Source: Sphingomonas telluris (GTDB lineage: Bacteria; Pseudomonadota; Alphaproteobacteria; Sphingomonadales; Sphingomonadaceae). Taken from it: a stretch of DNA of 64,000 nucleotides. Shown here in pieces: positions 17,036 to 27,198 of the stretch (within the stretch, counting starts at the first letter, position 1; every line of letters starts with the position of its first letter). A model generated the notes under the pieces. It worked only from the letters and a program-made list of their open reading frames with translations. It ran no database searches and was not told where the DNA came from. Position numbers and translations under genes: made by a program. The stretch covers positions 310,001-374,000 of the forward strand of contig NZ_JAKZHW010000001.1 of assembly GCF_022568775.1 (NCBI RefSeq). The letters run 5' to 3'.

Positions 17036-17826
17036 TGAACGTCCAGAGCCCTGTCCAGGCGGACACCTGGACGGTTGCCGGCCGAACCTTCCACTCGCGG
17101 CTGATCGTCGGCACCGGCAAGTACAAGAGCCTCGAGGAGAATGCGGCGGCGGTCGAGGCGTCGGGGGCAGAGATCGTCACCGTCGCCGTGCGGCGCGTGA
17201 ACATCTCGAATCCGAACGAGCCCATGCTCACGGACTTCATCGATCCGAAGAAGATCACCTACCTACCGAACACGGCGGGATGCTTTACGGCTGATGATGC
17301 CATCCGCACGTTGCGGCTGGCGCGCGAGGCGGGCGGCTGGAACCTTGTGAAGCTCGAAGTGCTGGGCGAGGCGAAGACGCTCTACCCCGACATGCGCGAG
17401 ACGCTGCGTGCGACCGAGGTCCTCGTGAAAGAGGGCTTTGAGCCGATGGTTTACTGCGTCGACGATCCGATCGGCGCGAAGCAGCTTGAGGAAGCCGGCG
17501 CGGTGGCGATCATGCCGCTGGGCGCGCCGATCGGCTCGGGTCTCGGCATCCAGAACCGCGTGACCATCCGCCTGATCGTGGAGGGCGCGAATGTGCCGGT
17601 GCTGGTCGATGCGGGCGTTGGCACTGCCAGCGACGCAGCCCAGGCGATGGAGCTCGGCTGCGACGGAGTTCTGATGAACACGGCCATCGCAGAGGCGAAG
17701 GACCCGGTGATGATGGCGCGTTCAATGAAAGCGGCTGTGGAGGCTGGGCGCCTCGCCTATCTCGCCGGACGGATGCAGAAGCGCCGCTATGCCGACCCGA
17801 GCAGCCCTCTCGCGGGGCTTATTTAA
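17035..17826 (+). CDS. thiG: Thiazole synthase ThiG
   Basis: 263 residues from the ATG overlapping the thiS stop. Conserved elements are [10 protein letters not shown] with Lys, [31 protein letters not shown] and [13 protein letters not shown] with GVLMNTAIA, all of the ThiG TIM barrel. It makes the thiazole phosphate from deoxyxylulose phosphate, dehydroglycine and ThiS thiocarboxylate. Other thi genes are absent here. Its end overlaps the facing methyltransferase gene by 8 bases. Confidence 0.97.
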   Translation: MNVQSPVQADTWTVAGRTFHSRLIVGTGKYKSLEENAAAVEASGAEIVTVAVRRVNISNPNEPMLTDFIDPKKITYLPNTAGCFTADDAIRTLRLAREAGGWNLVKLEVLGEAKTLYPDMRETLRATEVLVKEGFEPMVYCVDDPIGAKQLEEAGAVAIMPLGAPIGSGLGIQNRVTIRLIVEGANVPVLVDAGVGTASDAAQAMELGCDGVLMNTAIAEAKDPVMMARSMKAAVEAGRLAYLAGRMQKRRYADPSSPLAGLI

Positions 17827-18625
17827 TCGCCGTCACCACGTGCGCCGAAAGGCGCGAGTCGAAACCGGTCGATCCGTCGAGAGACTTCAGCGCCTGTTCC
17901 GCCGCCTGCACGGCCTGATCCAGGGCCGACGCGTCACGCTCTTCAATTTCTGCACGCAGCGGACAACCTGTGACCAGCCCAAGCGCTGCGTCTCGAGGGC
18001 TCGTTTCGAGGCTCTTCAGCTCCACCGTATCGATGTCGACGTGGCGAAATCCGGCCGCGCGCAGGTCGCGGTCGATGGTGTCCGGATCCGAATAGCCGAA
18101 CGGCGTCCTTGCGAGGAATTGCGGTGGGTCATTGGGGAACAGCTTGGCGACCGCATCGTGCACGAGCTGAGACACGGGGTTTCGGTCCAGCCGGTCCCAA
18201 ATGACAGCGATGTACTGTCCGCCATCGCGAAGAACCCGGTGGGCTTCCGAATTGCCCTTCACCTTGTCCGGAAAGAACATCACGCCAAACTGGCAGACGA
18301 CGAGGTCGAACGTGCCGTCGGCGAACCGCAGGTGCTGAGCGTCGGCGGGCTCGAAGCTGACCTTTTCGGATCGCACGCGCTGCGCCGCGACATCGAGCAT
18401 CGCGGGGTTGAGGTCAGTCGCGATGATATCCGCATCAGGGAGGGCCTGATGCAGCGTCTCGGTCACGATTCCCGTGCCGGCCGCGGTTTCGAGCACATGG
18501 CCAGGCGACAGGGACCGGACTCGCCGACCAATCTCTTCCGCGTAAGGCTCGAACAGCAGCGGCCCGAGCAGGTGGTCGTAAATAGCGGGCACGGACCCGG
18601 TGAATGCCGTGTCGACATCAGACAT
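17819..18625 (-). CDS. Class I SAM-dependent methyltransferase
   Basis: 268 residues. The Rossmann motif I is [15 protein letters not shown] (about 44-58), motif II is [13 protein letters not shown], then [16 protein letters not shown] and an ubiE-like HRVLRDGG. The methyl acceptor cannot be told from sequence. The ATG at 18625 has GGGGG upstream. Its start lies 46 bases from the divergent pcm gene, so regulation may be shared. Confidence 0.85.
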   Translation of the reverse strand: MSDVDTAFTGSVPAIYDHLLGPLLFEPYAEEIGRRVRSLSPGHVLETAAGTGIVTETLHQALPDADIIATDLNPAMLDVAAQRVRSEKVSFEPADAQHLRFADGTFDLVVCQFGVMFFPDKVKGNSEAHRVLRDGGQYIAVIWDRLDRNPVSQLVHDAVAKLFPNDPPQFLARTPFGYSDPDTIDRDLRAAGFRHVDIDTVELKSLETSPRDAALGLVTGCPLRAEIEERDASALDQAVQAAEQALKSLDGSTGFDSRLSAHVVTAIK

Positions 18626-18671
18626 TGGAACGCCCCCAAGGCTTGGACGGTTGTTGGTCCAAGCGGCCATT

Positions 18672-19325
18672 ATGCCCGATTTCGCAGATCTTCGCGAACG
18701 CATGATCCGCCGGCAGATCGAGTTGCGCGGAATCGCGGATCCGCGGATTCTCGAAGCTTTCCGGGCGGTTCCTCGCGAGGCGTTCGTCTCGGCGAGCTAT
18801 GCCGAGGCGGCCTACGAGGACCGTCCGTTGCCAATCGAAGCGGGGCAGACCATCAGCCAGCCGTACATCGTCGCGTTGATGATCGAAGCCGCCGAGATCG
18901 GGCGCGGCGATCGCGTGCTCGAGGTGGGCGCGGGTTCCGGCTACGCGGCGGCGGTGATGAGCCGGATGGCCGACACGGTCATCGGCATCGAGCGCCAGCA
19001 CAATCTAGTGCAAGTCGCTCGTGAACGCCTCGACAGGCTCGACTTCAGCAACGTCATTATCATTGAGGGCGACGGAACGCGGGGGTGCCCGGAGGAAGCG
19101 CCCTTCGACGCGATCCTTGCAGCGGCGAGCGGAAGCCATGTCCCCAAGCCGCTCGTCGACCAGCTCGCTCCCGGCGGCAGGCTCGTGATGCCGATCGGCA
19201 ATCCGAATTGGGTCCAGCATCTCGTCAAAGTGACCAAGGCGGAGGACGGGCGCCTTCAGCAGTCGGACCTCGGAGAGGTGCGCTTCGTTCCCCTCATTGG
19301 TGAGGAGGGATGGCGTGACGGTTGA
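18672..19325 (+). CDS. pcm: Protein-L-isoaspartate O-methyltransferase family
   Basis: 217 residues with the PCMT signatures MIRRQIELRGI, AVPREAFV, AYEDRPLPIEAGQTISQPYIVALM and the SAM motif VLEVGAGSGYAAAV. The family repairs isoaspartyl residues in aged proteins, or in shorter related forms methylates other carboxyls. The next gene starts 11 bases before its stop, indicating an operon. Confidence 0.92.
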   Translation: MPDFADLRERMIRRQIELRGIADPRILEAFRAVPREAFVSASYAEAAYEDRPLPIEAGQTISQPYIVALMIEAAEIGRGDRVLEVGAGSGYAAAVMSRMADTVIGIERQHNLVQVARERLDRLDFSNVIIIEGDGTRGCPEEAPFDAILAAASGSHVPKPLVDQLAPGGRLVMPIGNPNWVQHLVKVTKAEDGRLQQSDLGEVRFVPLIGEEGWRDG

Positions 19326-20637
19326 TACGGAACTCGAGCTTCTGCCCGATCTCATCCGGCGCGCGGCCGAGCCGTTTCCGGACATCGACGATCCTGAATT
19401 CGCTGCGCTGTTCGACCGCTTCGGCGATGCGCGTGTGGTGCTGCTCGGCGAGGCAAGCCACGGCACTAGCGAGTTCTACCGCGCCCGCGCCGCCATCTCG
19501 AAGCGGCTGATCGAGCGTCACGGCTTCAACATCGTCGCGGTGGAGGCCGATTGGCCCGACGCCGCGACCATTGATCGCTACGTCCGTCACCGCGAGCCGA
19601 GGGAGGGCGAGGACCGCGCGTTCGAGCGCTTCCCGACATGGATGTGGCGCAACGTTGAAGTCGACGCCTTCATTCGCTGGCTGCGCAGCCACAATGGCGC
19701 CCGGCCCTACGAGCATATGGCGGGCTTCTTCGGCCTCGACCTCTACAATCTCAACGCTTCGATGCGCGCGATCATCGACTTCCTCGAAAAGGAGGATCCG
19801 GAAGCCGCCAAGATCGCGCGCCGTCGCTATTCGTGCCTGGAGCCGTGGGCGGACCATCCCGCCACGTACGGACGCATGGCGCTGTTCGAAGGATATGCGC
19901 GCTGCCAGGAGCCGGTCGCAGACATGATGCGCGACCTGATGAAGCGTAGTCTCGACTGCCTTTCAGCCGAGTGCGACGAGTGGCTGGACGCGGCGAGCAA
20001 TGCGCGGCTCGTGAAGAATGCCGAGGCCTACTACCGCGTCATGTACGAAGGCGCGGAGGAGAGCTGGAATCTGCGCGACACGCACATGTTCGAGACTCTG
20101 AACCAGCTTCTCGATGCAAAGGGCCCGCGTTCAAAGGCGATCGTCTGGGCGCACAACAGCCATATCGGCAATGCGGCGCACACCGACATGGGCAAGCGCC
20201 GCGGCGAGCTGAGCATCGGCCAGCTGTGCAAGGAAAGGTTCGACGCCAAGACGCGTCTGATCGGCTTCGGTACGCACACCGGCACGGTCGCCGCCGCCGA
20301 CGACTGGGACATGCCGATGCAGGTCAAGCGCGTCAGGCCGTCACTGGAAGACAGTCACGAGCGGATGTCGCACGATACCGGCCTCGATCGGTTCCTGCTC
20401 GACCTGCGACCGGAGGAGATCGGCCGCGAGCTGAACGAAGCGCTAGGCGAGGAGCGACTGGAGCGCTTCATCGGCGTGATCTATCGGCCGGATACGGAGC
20501 GCTGGAGCCATTATTCCGAATGCGTTCTGCCAAAGCAGTTCGACGCTTGGGTCTGGTTCGACGAGACGATTGCAGTTATGCCACTTCCTGGCGAGCAGCG
20601 TTCTGGCGAAGACGAGACCTATCCCTTCGGCCTTTAG
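19315..20637 (+). CDS. Erythromycin-esterase-like protein
   Basis: 440 residues from a GTG with a strong GAGGAGGG 6 bases upstream. VLLGEASHGTSEFY (about residues 44-57) and the IVWAHNSHIGNA region (about 278) carry the conserved Glu/His residues of the EreA/EreB and succinoglycan-Q families. EreA/B hydrolyse macrolide lactones, but chromosomal homologues in environmental bacteria often have unknown substrates, so resistance should not be assumed. Overlaps pcm by 11 bases. Confidence 0.85.
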   Translation: MTVDTELELLPDLIRRAAEPFPDIDDPEFAALFDRFGDARVVLLGEASHGTSEFYRARAAISKRLIERHGFNIVAVEADWPDAATIDRYVRHREPREGEDRAFERFPTWMWRNVEVDAFIRWLRSHNGARPYEHMAGFFGLDLYNLNASMRAIIDFLEKEDPEAAKIARRRYSCLEPWADHPATYGRMALFEGYARCQEPVADMMRDLMKRSLDCLSAECDEWLDAASNARLVKNAEAYYRVMYEGAEESWNLRDTHMFETLNQLLDAKGPRSKAIVWAHNSHIGNAAHTDMGKRRGELSIGQLCKERFDAKTRLIGFGTHTGTVAAADDWDMPMQVKRVRPSLEDSHERMSHDTGLDRFLLDLRPEEIGRELNEALGEERLERFIGVIYRPDTERWSHYSECVLPKQFDAWVWFDETIAVMPLPGEQRSGEDETYPFGL

Positions 20638-20729
20638 TTCCGTCCTGTCCCGACTGTCTCGATTGCCCCGAGGTGGAGCCAATTCCGGGCGAGCCGTGAA
20701 CTAAACTGCCGGACTCGTTCGTTGTTGTA

Positions 20730-20927
20730 GTGGTGTCGCGTAAGAGTCCGAAGTCGCCTGGCAGTTTCCAGGATCTCGATCGGTTGCTCCAGGAACTGGG
20801 CAAGCCGGCCATCATCGAACTCGGCAAGCCCGCTCCCGCCGAAAAGCATCTGCCCCGGAAGGCTGTTGCCGCTCGTTGCCCGGCAGCACACAACGAGCTG
20901 CTCCTGAGCGAAGAGGACGGAGCCTAG
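20730..20927 (+). CDS. Possible small protein, 65 aa
   Basis: A GTG-started frame whose codon choice is similar to nearby genes and whose stop overlaps the stop of the facing TPP enzyme by 4 bases. The product is hydrophilic with a short duplicated word (ELGKPA repeated 12 residues apart as LGKPAIIELGKPA). No domain is recognised and the ribosome site is weak. It may be real or a chance frame. Confidence 0.3.
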   Translation: MVSRKSPKSPGSFQDLDRLLQELGKPAIIELGKPAPAEKHLPRKAVAARCPAAHNELLLSEEDGA

Positions 20928-22585
20928 GCGTTCGCCTTCTTTCGAAGGGTCGAGATCGTCGTCGCGTTGGTGATTTGCTCGACGTCCGTCTTGCAGTGCA
21001 GGAGGCGGATGCCCTTTTGGCCGAGAGCGCGGTCGAGTGCAGGGGCGAAGTCCGCAGTGGTCTCCACCGTCTCCGCCCAGCCGCCAAACGCCCGGGCGAG
21101 CGCAGCGAAGTCGGGGTTGCTTAGCTGCGTTCCCGAAATGCGCTCCGGATACTCGCGCTCCTGATGCATGCGAATGGTGCCGTAGGCGCCATTGTCGACA
21201 AGGATCACCAGCAGGTCCGCGCCATGCTGTGCGGCGGTTGCGAGCTCCTGCCCATTCATCAGGAAATCGCCGTCGCCGGCGACGCAGACGACCGGCCGGT
21301 CGCGGAAGCGGATCGCTGCGGCGACTGCGGCAGGCAGGCCGTAACCCATCGTGCCGCTCGTCGGCGCGAGCTGCGTCGGAAGGCAGCCGTAACGCCAGTA
21401 ACGGTGCCACCAGCCGGAGAAATTGCCGGCACCGTTGCAGACGATGGTGTTCTCCGGAAGCTTCTCGCGCATCGTCGCGACGCACGGGCCTAGGTCGAGC
21501 TTCACGCCGTCGCGTGGCTTGGGCTCGGACCACTCGAGCCATTCCTTGTGCGCGTCCTCGCCGCACGAAAAACGGATGAGGTCGGGGTCGTTCCACTCGT
21601 CCACCATCTCGGAGAATTCGCCCATGTCCGCGCAGATCGGCAGGTCCGCGTGGAAGATGTGGCCGAGCTCGTTCGGATCGGGGTGAACGTGGACCAGGAT
21701 CTGCCCGGCATGGTCCGGCGTGATGAGCGTGAAGCCGTCCGTCGTCGCCTCTCCAAGCCGCGGACCCGCCGCTAGGATCAGGTCGGCCTCGCGGATGCGC
21801 TGCTGCAGCTTAGGGTTCGGCCCATAGCCAAGCTGACCGGCATAGACGCCGCAGCTGTTCGGAATGGCGTCCTGCCGGCGAAAAGCCGCTGCAACGGGAA
21901 TGCCGTGGCGGAAGGCAAAATTGGCGAAATGATGCGCCGCACGAGGGCTCCAGTCGGCGCCGCCGACGATGGCGATCGGCGCGGCGGCATCCTTGAGCAG
22001 CTCGAACAGTGCGCCCACGGCACCGGGATCGGGTTCCTCGTTCACCGGCGGGACGCGCGGGCGGTCCAGCGCCTCGACCTCGTCGGTCAGCATGTCCTCT
22101 GGAAGCGCGAGCACGACCGGGCCCGGACGGCCGGCTGTGGCGACTCGGTAAGCGCGGTATATGTACTCGGGGATGCGGCGCGCATCCTCAATGCGCGCAG
22201 CCCATTTCGCGATCGGTCCGAAGAAAGCCGGGAAGTCGATCTCCTGGAAGCCTTCGCGGTCGCGGTCGCCGCGGGCCACGTCACCGATGAACAGGATCAT
22301 CGGCGTCGAGTCCTGGAACGCTACGTGCACGCCCGCGCTGGCGTTGGTCGCGCCGGGACCGCGCGTCACGAAGGCGACGCCCGGGCGGCCGGTCATCTTG
22401 CCGTCGGCATCGGCCATGTAGGCGACTCCGCCTTCCTGGCGGCAGACGGTCAAGTCGATCTCGGGGGTGTCGTGGAGAGCGTCGAGGACGGCGAGGAAGC
22501 TCTCGCCGGGGACAGTGAAAATGCGGTCGCAGCCCTGGATCCTGAGCTGGTCGACGAGAATCCGGCCGCCGGTGCGCTTTGTCAT
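20924..22585 (-). CDS. Thiamine-pyrophosphate enzyme, acetolactate-synthase-like
   Basis: 553 residues in the three-domain TPP enzyme order: the N-terminal Pyr domain with the catalytic Glu in FTVPGESFLAVL, a central FAD/transhydrogenase-like domain, and the C-terminal PP domain with GDGDFLMNGQEL and Mg-TPP ligands. It resembles large subunits of acetolactate synthase and benzoylformate or sulfoacetaldehyde enzymes, but no regulatory small subunit or branched-chain genes follow, so the reaction is uncertain. ATG at 22585. Divergent from ppk2. Confidence 0.85.
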   Translation of the reverse strand: MTKRTGGRILVDQLRIQGCDRIFTVPGESFLAVLDALHDTPEIDLTVCRQEGGVAYMADADGKMTGRPGVAFVTRGPGATNASAGVHVAFQDSTPMILFIGDVARGDRDREGFQEIDFPAFFGPIAKWAARIEDARRIPEYIYRAYRVATAGRPGPVVLALPEDMLTDEVEALDRPRVPPVNEEPDPGAVGALFELLKDAAAPIAIVGGADWSPRAAHHFANFAFRHGIPVAAAFRRQDAIPNSCGVYAGQLGYGPNPKLQQRIREADLILAAGPRLGEATTDGFTLITPDHAGQILVHVHPDPNELGHIFHADLPICADMGEFSEMVDEWNDPDLIRFSCGEDAHKEWLEWSEPKPRDGVKLDLGPCVATMREKLPENTIVCNGAGNFSGWWHRYWRYGCLPTQLAPTSGTMGYGLPAAVAAAIRFRDRPVVCVAGDGDFLMNGQELATAAQHGADLLVILVDNGAYGTIRMHQEREYPERISGTQLSNPDFAALARAFGGWAETVETTADFAPALDRALGQKGIRLLHCKTDVEQITNATTISTLRKKANA

Positions 22586-22702
22586 GCGGCGCGCGTTAGC
22601 GGGAACCGCCCGTCTCGTCACCAACCTGTCCGCCTCTCAGGTCAACACCCGATGGATCGCGGCATGCTGAAACGTGCAATCAGCAGTGGCGCGGAGGCTC
22701 CC

Positions 22703-23563
22703 ATGAACGTCGAAAAGCAAGTGTTCGAAAAGGCTTCGAAGAAGAAGTCGAAGAACGGCAACGGCAAGGGCAATGGCCAGAACGAGAAGCTGTCTCGGAA
22801 GGATTATGAGGCCGAGATGGAGAAGCTGCAGGTCGAGCTGTGTCATCTCCAGGACTGGGTACGGCACACCGGTGCTCGCATCGTGATCGCTTTCGAAGGT
22901 AGGGACACGGCGGGAAAGGGCGGCCTGATTCGCCGCCTGACGGAGAGGGTCAGCCCGCGCACATTCCGCGTCGTCGCTCTAAGCGCTCCCACCGAGCGCG
23001 AGCGCTCCAAGCTGTTCCTGCAACGCTACATCGAGCATTTCCCGGCGGCTGGAGAAATCGTGATCTTCGACCGCAGCTGGTACAATCGCGCCGGCGTAGA
23101 GCGCGTCATGGGCTACGCCAGCGAGGAGGATGTCGAAGGTTTCCTCGCCAATGTCCCGAAGTTCGAGCAGTGGCTCGTCGAACAGGGAATCATGCTCATC
23201 AAGCTCTGGCTAGAAGTTGGGCCTGACGAGCAGGAGCGTCGTTTCCGTGCGCGCATCGAGGATCCGCTGAGGCAGTGGAAGCTCAGCCCGATGGATATCA
23301 AGTCCTACTCACGCTGGTATGATTATTCGCGCGCTCGCGATGCGATGTTCGAGGCGAGCAGCCACAAGGCTGCGCCGTGGCACGTGCTCCATAGCGACGA
23401 CAAGAAGCGCGCCCGCCTAAACGGCATCCGGCACATCCTCTCGCTGATCCCGTACGAGAAGGTGAAGCGCCATAAGCCGGACCTGCCCAAGCGCTCGAAG
23501 AAGGATCGTTATGACGACAAGCTGGACTTGAAGAAGGTGCGTTTGGTTCCTCAGGTCTATTAG
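22703..23563 (+). CDS. ppk2: Polyphosphate kinase 2
   Basis: 286 residues. After a Lys/Asn/Gly-rich N-terminus come the Walker A EGRDTAGKGGLI, the PERTFRVVAL-like region, Walker B VIFDRSWYNRAGVERVMG and the lid ERRFRARIEDPLRQWK. PPK2 moves phosphate between polyphosphate and nucleotides; class I members are typically of this single-domain size. ATG start with GGAGG 6 bases upstream. The gene stands alone, divergent from the TPP enzyme. Confidence 0.95.
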   Translation: MNVEKQVFEKASKKKSKNGNGKGNGQNEKLSRKDYEAEMEKLQVELCHLQDWVRHTGARIVIAFEGRDTAGKGGLIRRLTERVSPRTFRVVALSAPTERERSKLFLQRYIEHFPAAGEIVIFDRSWYNRAGVERVMGYASEEDVEGFLANVPKFEQWLVEQGIMLIKLWLEVGPDEQERRFRARIEDPLRQWKLSPMDIKSYSRWYDYSRARDAMFEASSHKAAPWHVLHSDDKKRARLNGIRHILSLIPYEKVKRHKPDLPKRSKKDRYDDKLDLKKVRLVPQVY

Positions 23564-23767
23564 GTCGCTGGAATAATCTCGGCGGTCCGAGTCGAGCGCT
23601 CCCATCCAACAATTGCTGTTGATACAGAGCGCCTTCTCCGCGAACGAGTCGAACATCGCCGGGTAGCGCTGGATCATGTTCGGCCTTTCCCGGAGCTGCG
23701 GCCCGCACCTGTGGTCGAGCGGCCCGCCGGTGCGCTGTGCGTCCTCACCCCCAAAGGAGATCCGAAT

Positions 23768-25168
23768 ATGCTCGGACTGCATCCATTGCTCGCGAGGCGT
23801 CATTTTCTCACGTCCACCGTGTTCGGCACGGTGGGAGTTCTACTTCCGCTGAGCGCGGCTAACGCGCAGTCCACCCCCCCATCGACTCCGGCGCCGGCCG
23901 AGACGCTGACGCAGGCGGCCTCCGTCAGTTCGCCCACCGCCGGCACCGCCGGCACCCCGTTCCTGGCCGCGACCGAAGCCGCTCCCGCTGGCGACACGTC
24001 GATCCGGCCGTTCAAATATCACGCAACCGACGAGGAGCTCGCCGACCTCAAGCGCCGCATCAAGGCAACGAAGTGGCCGGAGCGGGAAACCGTCGCCGAC
24101 GACACGCAGGGCGTGAACCTCGCGACGATGCAGAAGCTGGCGGACTATTGGGCCAACCACCACGACTGGCGTCGCATCGAGGCGAAGATCAATTCCTATC
24201 CGAACTTCGTCACCAACATCGACGGCCTCGACATCCACTTCATTCAGGTGAGGTCGAAGCACCCGAATGCGCTGCCGCTGATCGTCACGCACGGCTGGCC
24301 AGGCTCGATCATCGAGCAGTTGAAGATCATCGAGCCGCTGACAAACCCGACAGCACACGGAGGAACGGCTGCGGACGCGTTCGATGTCGTGATCCCGTCG
24401 CTCCCAGGATACGGCTTCTCAGGCAAGCCGAGCGCGGCGGGCTGGGGTCCGGAGCGGACGGCCAAGGCCTGGGACGTGCTGATGAAGCGCCTCGGCTATG
24501 ACCGCTATGTTGCGCAAGGCGGCGACTGGGGGTCCATGGTCACGGACCTTCTGGGTGCGGCGGCGCCTCCCGGCCTGCTTGGCATCGCGAACAATATGGC
24601 GGCCGCCATTCCGCCGGACATCGATGCTGCTGCCATTGCCGGGAAGCCGGCGCCGGCCGGCCTGAGCGACGAGGAGAAGCAGGCATACGACCATGTCGCT
24701 TTCTTCTACGCGCACGGGCTCGGCTACGCGAACGAGATGGGGAACCGTCCTCAGACGCTCTACGGGCTCGCGGATTCTCCCACCGGGCTCGCGGCCTGGA
24801 TCATTGATCACGATATCTGGACGTATCGGCAGATCGTGAACCTGTTCAACGGCGGTCAGGAAGGGCTGACCCGCGACGATATCCTCGACAACATCACGCT
24901 CTACTGGCTGACGAACACGGCGGTATCGTCAGCCCGGCTCTATTGGGAGAACAAGAACGCTTTCTTCGGGCCGAAGGGCGTGAAGGTCCCGGCCGTCGTC
25001 AGTGCGTTCCCGGAGGAGATCGCGCCGATTCCGAAGAGCTGGGCGGAAAAGGCCTACCCCAAGCTGATCTATTACAAGAAGCACCCGAAGGGCGCTCACT
25101 TCGCGGCTTGGGAGAACCCGGAAGCGCTGGTGGATGATCTTCGCGAAGGCTTCCGCTCTTTGCGTTGA
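23768..25168 (+). CDS. Exported epoxide hydrolase-like alpha/beta hydrolase
   Basis: 466 residues. The N-terminus has ARRHFLTSTVFG, a twin-arginine type signal, and a Pro/Ala/Thr-rich stretch. The EHN domain (RPFKYHATDEELADLKRRI to the YPNFVTNIDGL region) is followed by the hydrolase core VTHGWPGSI, GGDWGSM (nucleophile Asp) and the late KGAHFAAWENP with the catalytic His. EHN-type enzymes open epoxides by an Asp-His-Asp/Glu mechanism. ATG with AAAGGAGA upstream. It opens a run of exported hydrolases with a cupin gene following at 25.2 kb. Confidence 0.88.
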   Translation: MLGLHPLLARRHFLTSTVFGTVGVLLPLSAANAQSTPPSTPAPAETLTQAASVSSPTAGTAGTPFLAATEAAPAGDTSIRPFKYHATDEELADLKRRIKATKWPERETVADDTQGVNLATMQKLADYWANHHDWRRIEAKINSYPNFVTNIDGLDIHFIQVRSKHPNALPLIVTHGWPGSIIEQLKIIEPLTNPTAHGGTAADAFDVVIPSLPGYGFSGKPSAAGWGPERTAKAWDVLMKRLGYDRYVAQGGDWGSMVTDLLGAAAPPGLLGIANNMAAAIPPDIDAAAIAGKPAPAGLSDEEKQAYDHVAFFYAHGLGYANEMGNRPQTLYGLADSPTGLAAWIIDHDIWTYRQIVNLFNGGQEGLTRDDILDNITLYWLTNTAVSSARLYWENKNAFFGPKGVKVPAVVSAFPEEIAPIPKSWAEKAYPKLIYYKKHPKGAHFAAWENPEALVDDLREGFRSLR

Positions 25169-25226
25169 CGAAGCTATGCGGGCGGCGTCCAACGGCGCCG
25201 CCCGTGCCCGCGTAAGGAGACGAGTG

Positions 25227-25646
25227 ATGTGTTCGATGTTCGCTGTTGCTGCGCTAGCGGCGGCTCAGCTCCAGGCCGCGCCACCCCGGCCACCCGCGCC
25301 TCAGGCTCCCTCGCAACAGGAGGCTACAGGCGTCTCGCGTACCGTTCTGCAGCGCAACGACCTGAATGTTCCGGGCCGCGAGGTCGTGCAGGTCCGCGTC
25401 GATTTTGCGCCCGGAGCGGAGGCGCCGCGTCACATGCATCCGGGTGAGGAGATCGTCTACGTCCTCAAAGGCACGCTCGAATATCGCCTCGACCGACAGC
25501 CCCGCGTGACGTTGAAAGAAGGGGACGTGCTCTTCATTCCTGCAGGCACGATCCATTCCGTCGCCAACGTCGGCCTCCAGGACGCGTCCGAGCTTGCCAC
25601 CTACGTGGTGGAAAAGGGCAAGCAGCTCGTCGTGCCCGTCAAGTGA
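25227..25646 (+). CDS. Exported cupin-domain protein
   Basis: 139 residues with a short signal-like N-terminus followed by a Pro/Ala-rich linker. The cupin motif 1 is APRHMHPGEEIVYVLKG with metal-binding His/His/Glu, and motif 2 is GDVLFIPAGTIHSVANVG. Members bind a metal and small molecules; substrate unknown. ATG with GGAG upstream. Its stop overlaps the GTG of the next hydrolase by 4 bases (GTGA), indicating coupled translation. Confidence 0.85.
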   Translation: MCSMFAVAALAAAQLQAAPPRPPAPQAPSQQEATGVSRTVLQRNDLNVPGREVVQVRVDFAPGAEAPRHMHPGEEIVYVLKGTLEYRLDRQPRVTLKEGDVLFIPAGTIHSVANVGLQDASELATYVVEKGKQLVVPVK

Positions 25647-26626
25647 CGGACCGCCGGACCTTCTGTGGCGGCGCGGCGGCGGCACTTGCCGCCACGCAAT
25701 TGGGAGGACTGAGGATGGCGCAAGCTGCGAGCCTTGGTGCGTTTCGGCAGGTCCGCGCGGGGGTTCTCGACGTGGCCTATGCGGAAGCTGGGCCGGCGGA
25801 TGGCGTTCCCGTCCTGCTGCTGCACGGCTGGCCCTACGACATCCACGCTTTCGACGAAGTCATGCCCATCCTTGCGGCCAGCGGCTATCGAGCCATCGCT
25901 CCGTTCCTACGCGGCTATGGAGCGACGAAATTCCTGTCCGCGGATACGATGCGCAACGGCCAGCCGGCGGCGCTCGCGATGGATGCCGTGGCGCTTCTTG
26001 ACGCGCTCCAGATCGAGCGCGCTCTGCTCGCGGGGTTCGATTGGGGTGCTCGAACTGCCGATATCGTTGCGGCGCTTTGGCCCGAACGCGTGCGCGGACT
26101 TGTCGCCGTGAGCGGCTATCTGATCGGCAGCCAGCAGGCGGGGAAGCAGCCGCTTCCGCCCGACGCCGAATATCAATGGTGGTACCAATTCTACTTCGCG
26201 ACCGATCGCGGGAAGCTCGGCTATGAGAAGAACCGGCACGACTTCAACAAGCTGATCTGGCGCCTTGCCTCGCCGCAATGGAAGGTCACCGATGCGACGT
26301 ACGACCGGTCGGCGACGTCCTTCGACAATCCGGACCATGTGGCGATCGTCATCCATAACTACCGCTGGCGGCTCGGACTGGTTGAAGGCGAGGCGAAGTA
26401 TGACGACATGGAGAAGCGTCTTGCTGTCGGTCCCACGATCTCCGTCCCGACGATCACGATGGAGGGCGACGCAAACGGCGCGCCCCATCCGCCGCCCGCG
26501 GCTTATCGCGCGAAGTTCACCGGCAAGTACGAGCATCGGAACCTCACCGGCGGCATCGGGCACAACCTGCCGCAGGAAGCGCCACGAGACTTCGCCCGAG
26601 CCGTTATGGATTTGAGCAAGGCCTGA
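25643..26626 (+). CDS. Tat-exported alpha/beta hydrolase
   Basis: 327 residues. The N-terminus [20 protein letters not shown] matches a twin-arginine signal. The core has [41 protein letters not shown] (nucleophile Asp, as in haloalkane dehalogenases and epoxide hydrolases) and [12 protein letters not shown] with the catalytic His. From the Asp nucleophile I infer an epoxide hydrolase-like or dehalogenase-like reaction. Coupled to the cupin gene. Confidence 0.87.
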   Translation: MTDRRTFCGGAAAALAATQLGGLRMAQAASLGAFRQVRAGVLDVAYAEAGPADGVPVLLLHGWPYDIHAFDEVMPILAASGYRAIAPFLRGYGATKFLSADTMRNGQPAALAMDAVALLDALQIERALLAGFDWGARTADIVAALWPERVRGLVAVSGYLIGSQQAGKQPLPPDAEYQWWYQFYFATDRGKLGYEKNRHDFNKLIWRLASPQWKVTDATYDRSATSFDNPDHVAIVIHNYRWRLGLVEGEAKYDDMEKRLAVGPTISVPTITMEGDANGAPHPPPAAYRAKFTGKYEHRNLTGGIGHNLPQEAPRDFARAVMDLSKA

Positions 26627-26645
26627 CCCCCTGAAGGAAGCAGCC

Positions 26646-27128
26646 ATGAACGACACTGCCACGATCCAATTCGACCTGACACCACCGACGGAGGAACAGC
26701 TCCGCGACGTCGAGGCGGACCTGAGCGATCAGGAGCGCCACGTGCTGCTGGAGCATGGCACCGAAGCGCCGTTCTGCGGCGTCTTCCTCGATGAGAAGCG
26801 GCCGGGTGTGTATACCTGCCGGCTCTGCGGCCTGCCCTTGTTCAAGGGCGGTTCGAAGTTCGAGAGCGGCACCGGCTGGCCGAGCTTCACGCAGCCGTTC
26901 TCGGCCGACCACCTCGAGTACATCCGCGACACGAGCTACGGCATGGTCCGGACGGAGATCGTCTGCGCGCGCTGCGGGTCACACCAAGGCCACGTCTTCC
27001 CGGACGGCCCCCCGCCGACCGGCGAGCGCTACTGCATCAACTCCGTGTCGCTGGAGTTCACCCCGAACGGCGAACCGCTGCCTGACAAGCTGGGCCGGGG
27101 TGCGCCGGAGGGCGAACCGCTCGAATAA
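26646..27128 (+). CDS. msrB: Peptide-methionine (R)-S-oxide reductase MsrB
   Basis: 160 residues with the two zinc CxxC pairs (CRLCG and CARCG), [14 protein letters not shown] and the catalytic [11 protein letters not shown]. It reduces methionine-R-sulfoxide in proteins with thioredoxin. The N-terminal [20 protein letters not shown] is typical. No msrA lies nearby. It follows the exported hydrolase by 19 bases. Confidence 0.97.
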   Translation: MNDTATIQFDLTPPTEEQLRDVEADLSDQERHVLLEHGTEAPFCGVFLDEKRPGVYTCRLCGLPLFKGGSKFESGTGWPSFTQPFSADHLEYIRDTSYGMVRTEIVCARCGSHQGHVFPDGPPPTGERYCINSVSLEFTPNGEPLPDKLGRGAPEGEPLE

Positions 27129-27198
27129 GGCTGCGAGCGACCAAGCCTCGGTACTTCTTGGTATTTCCTCGCGGGTCGAAGACTGGCGGAGAGGCGCC

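Noticed and set aside
19315..20637. Macrolide resistance gene
   Set aside because: The protein belongs to the erythromycin esterase superfamily, but chromosomal members often have other substrates; resistance cannot be claimed from sequence.
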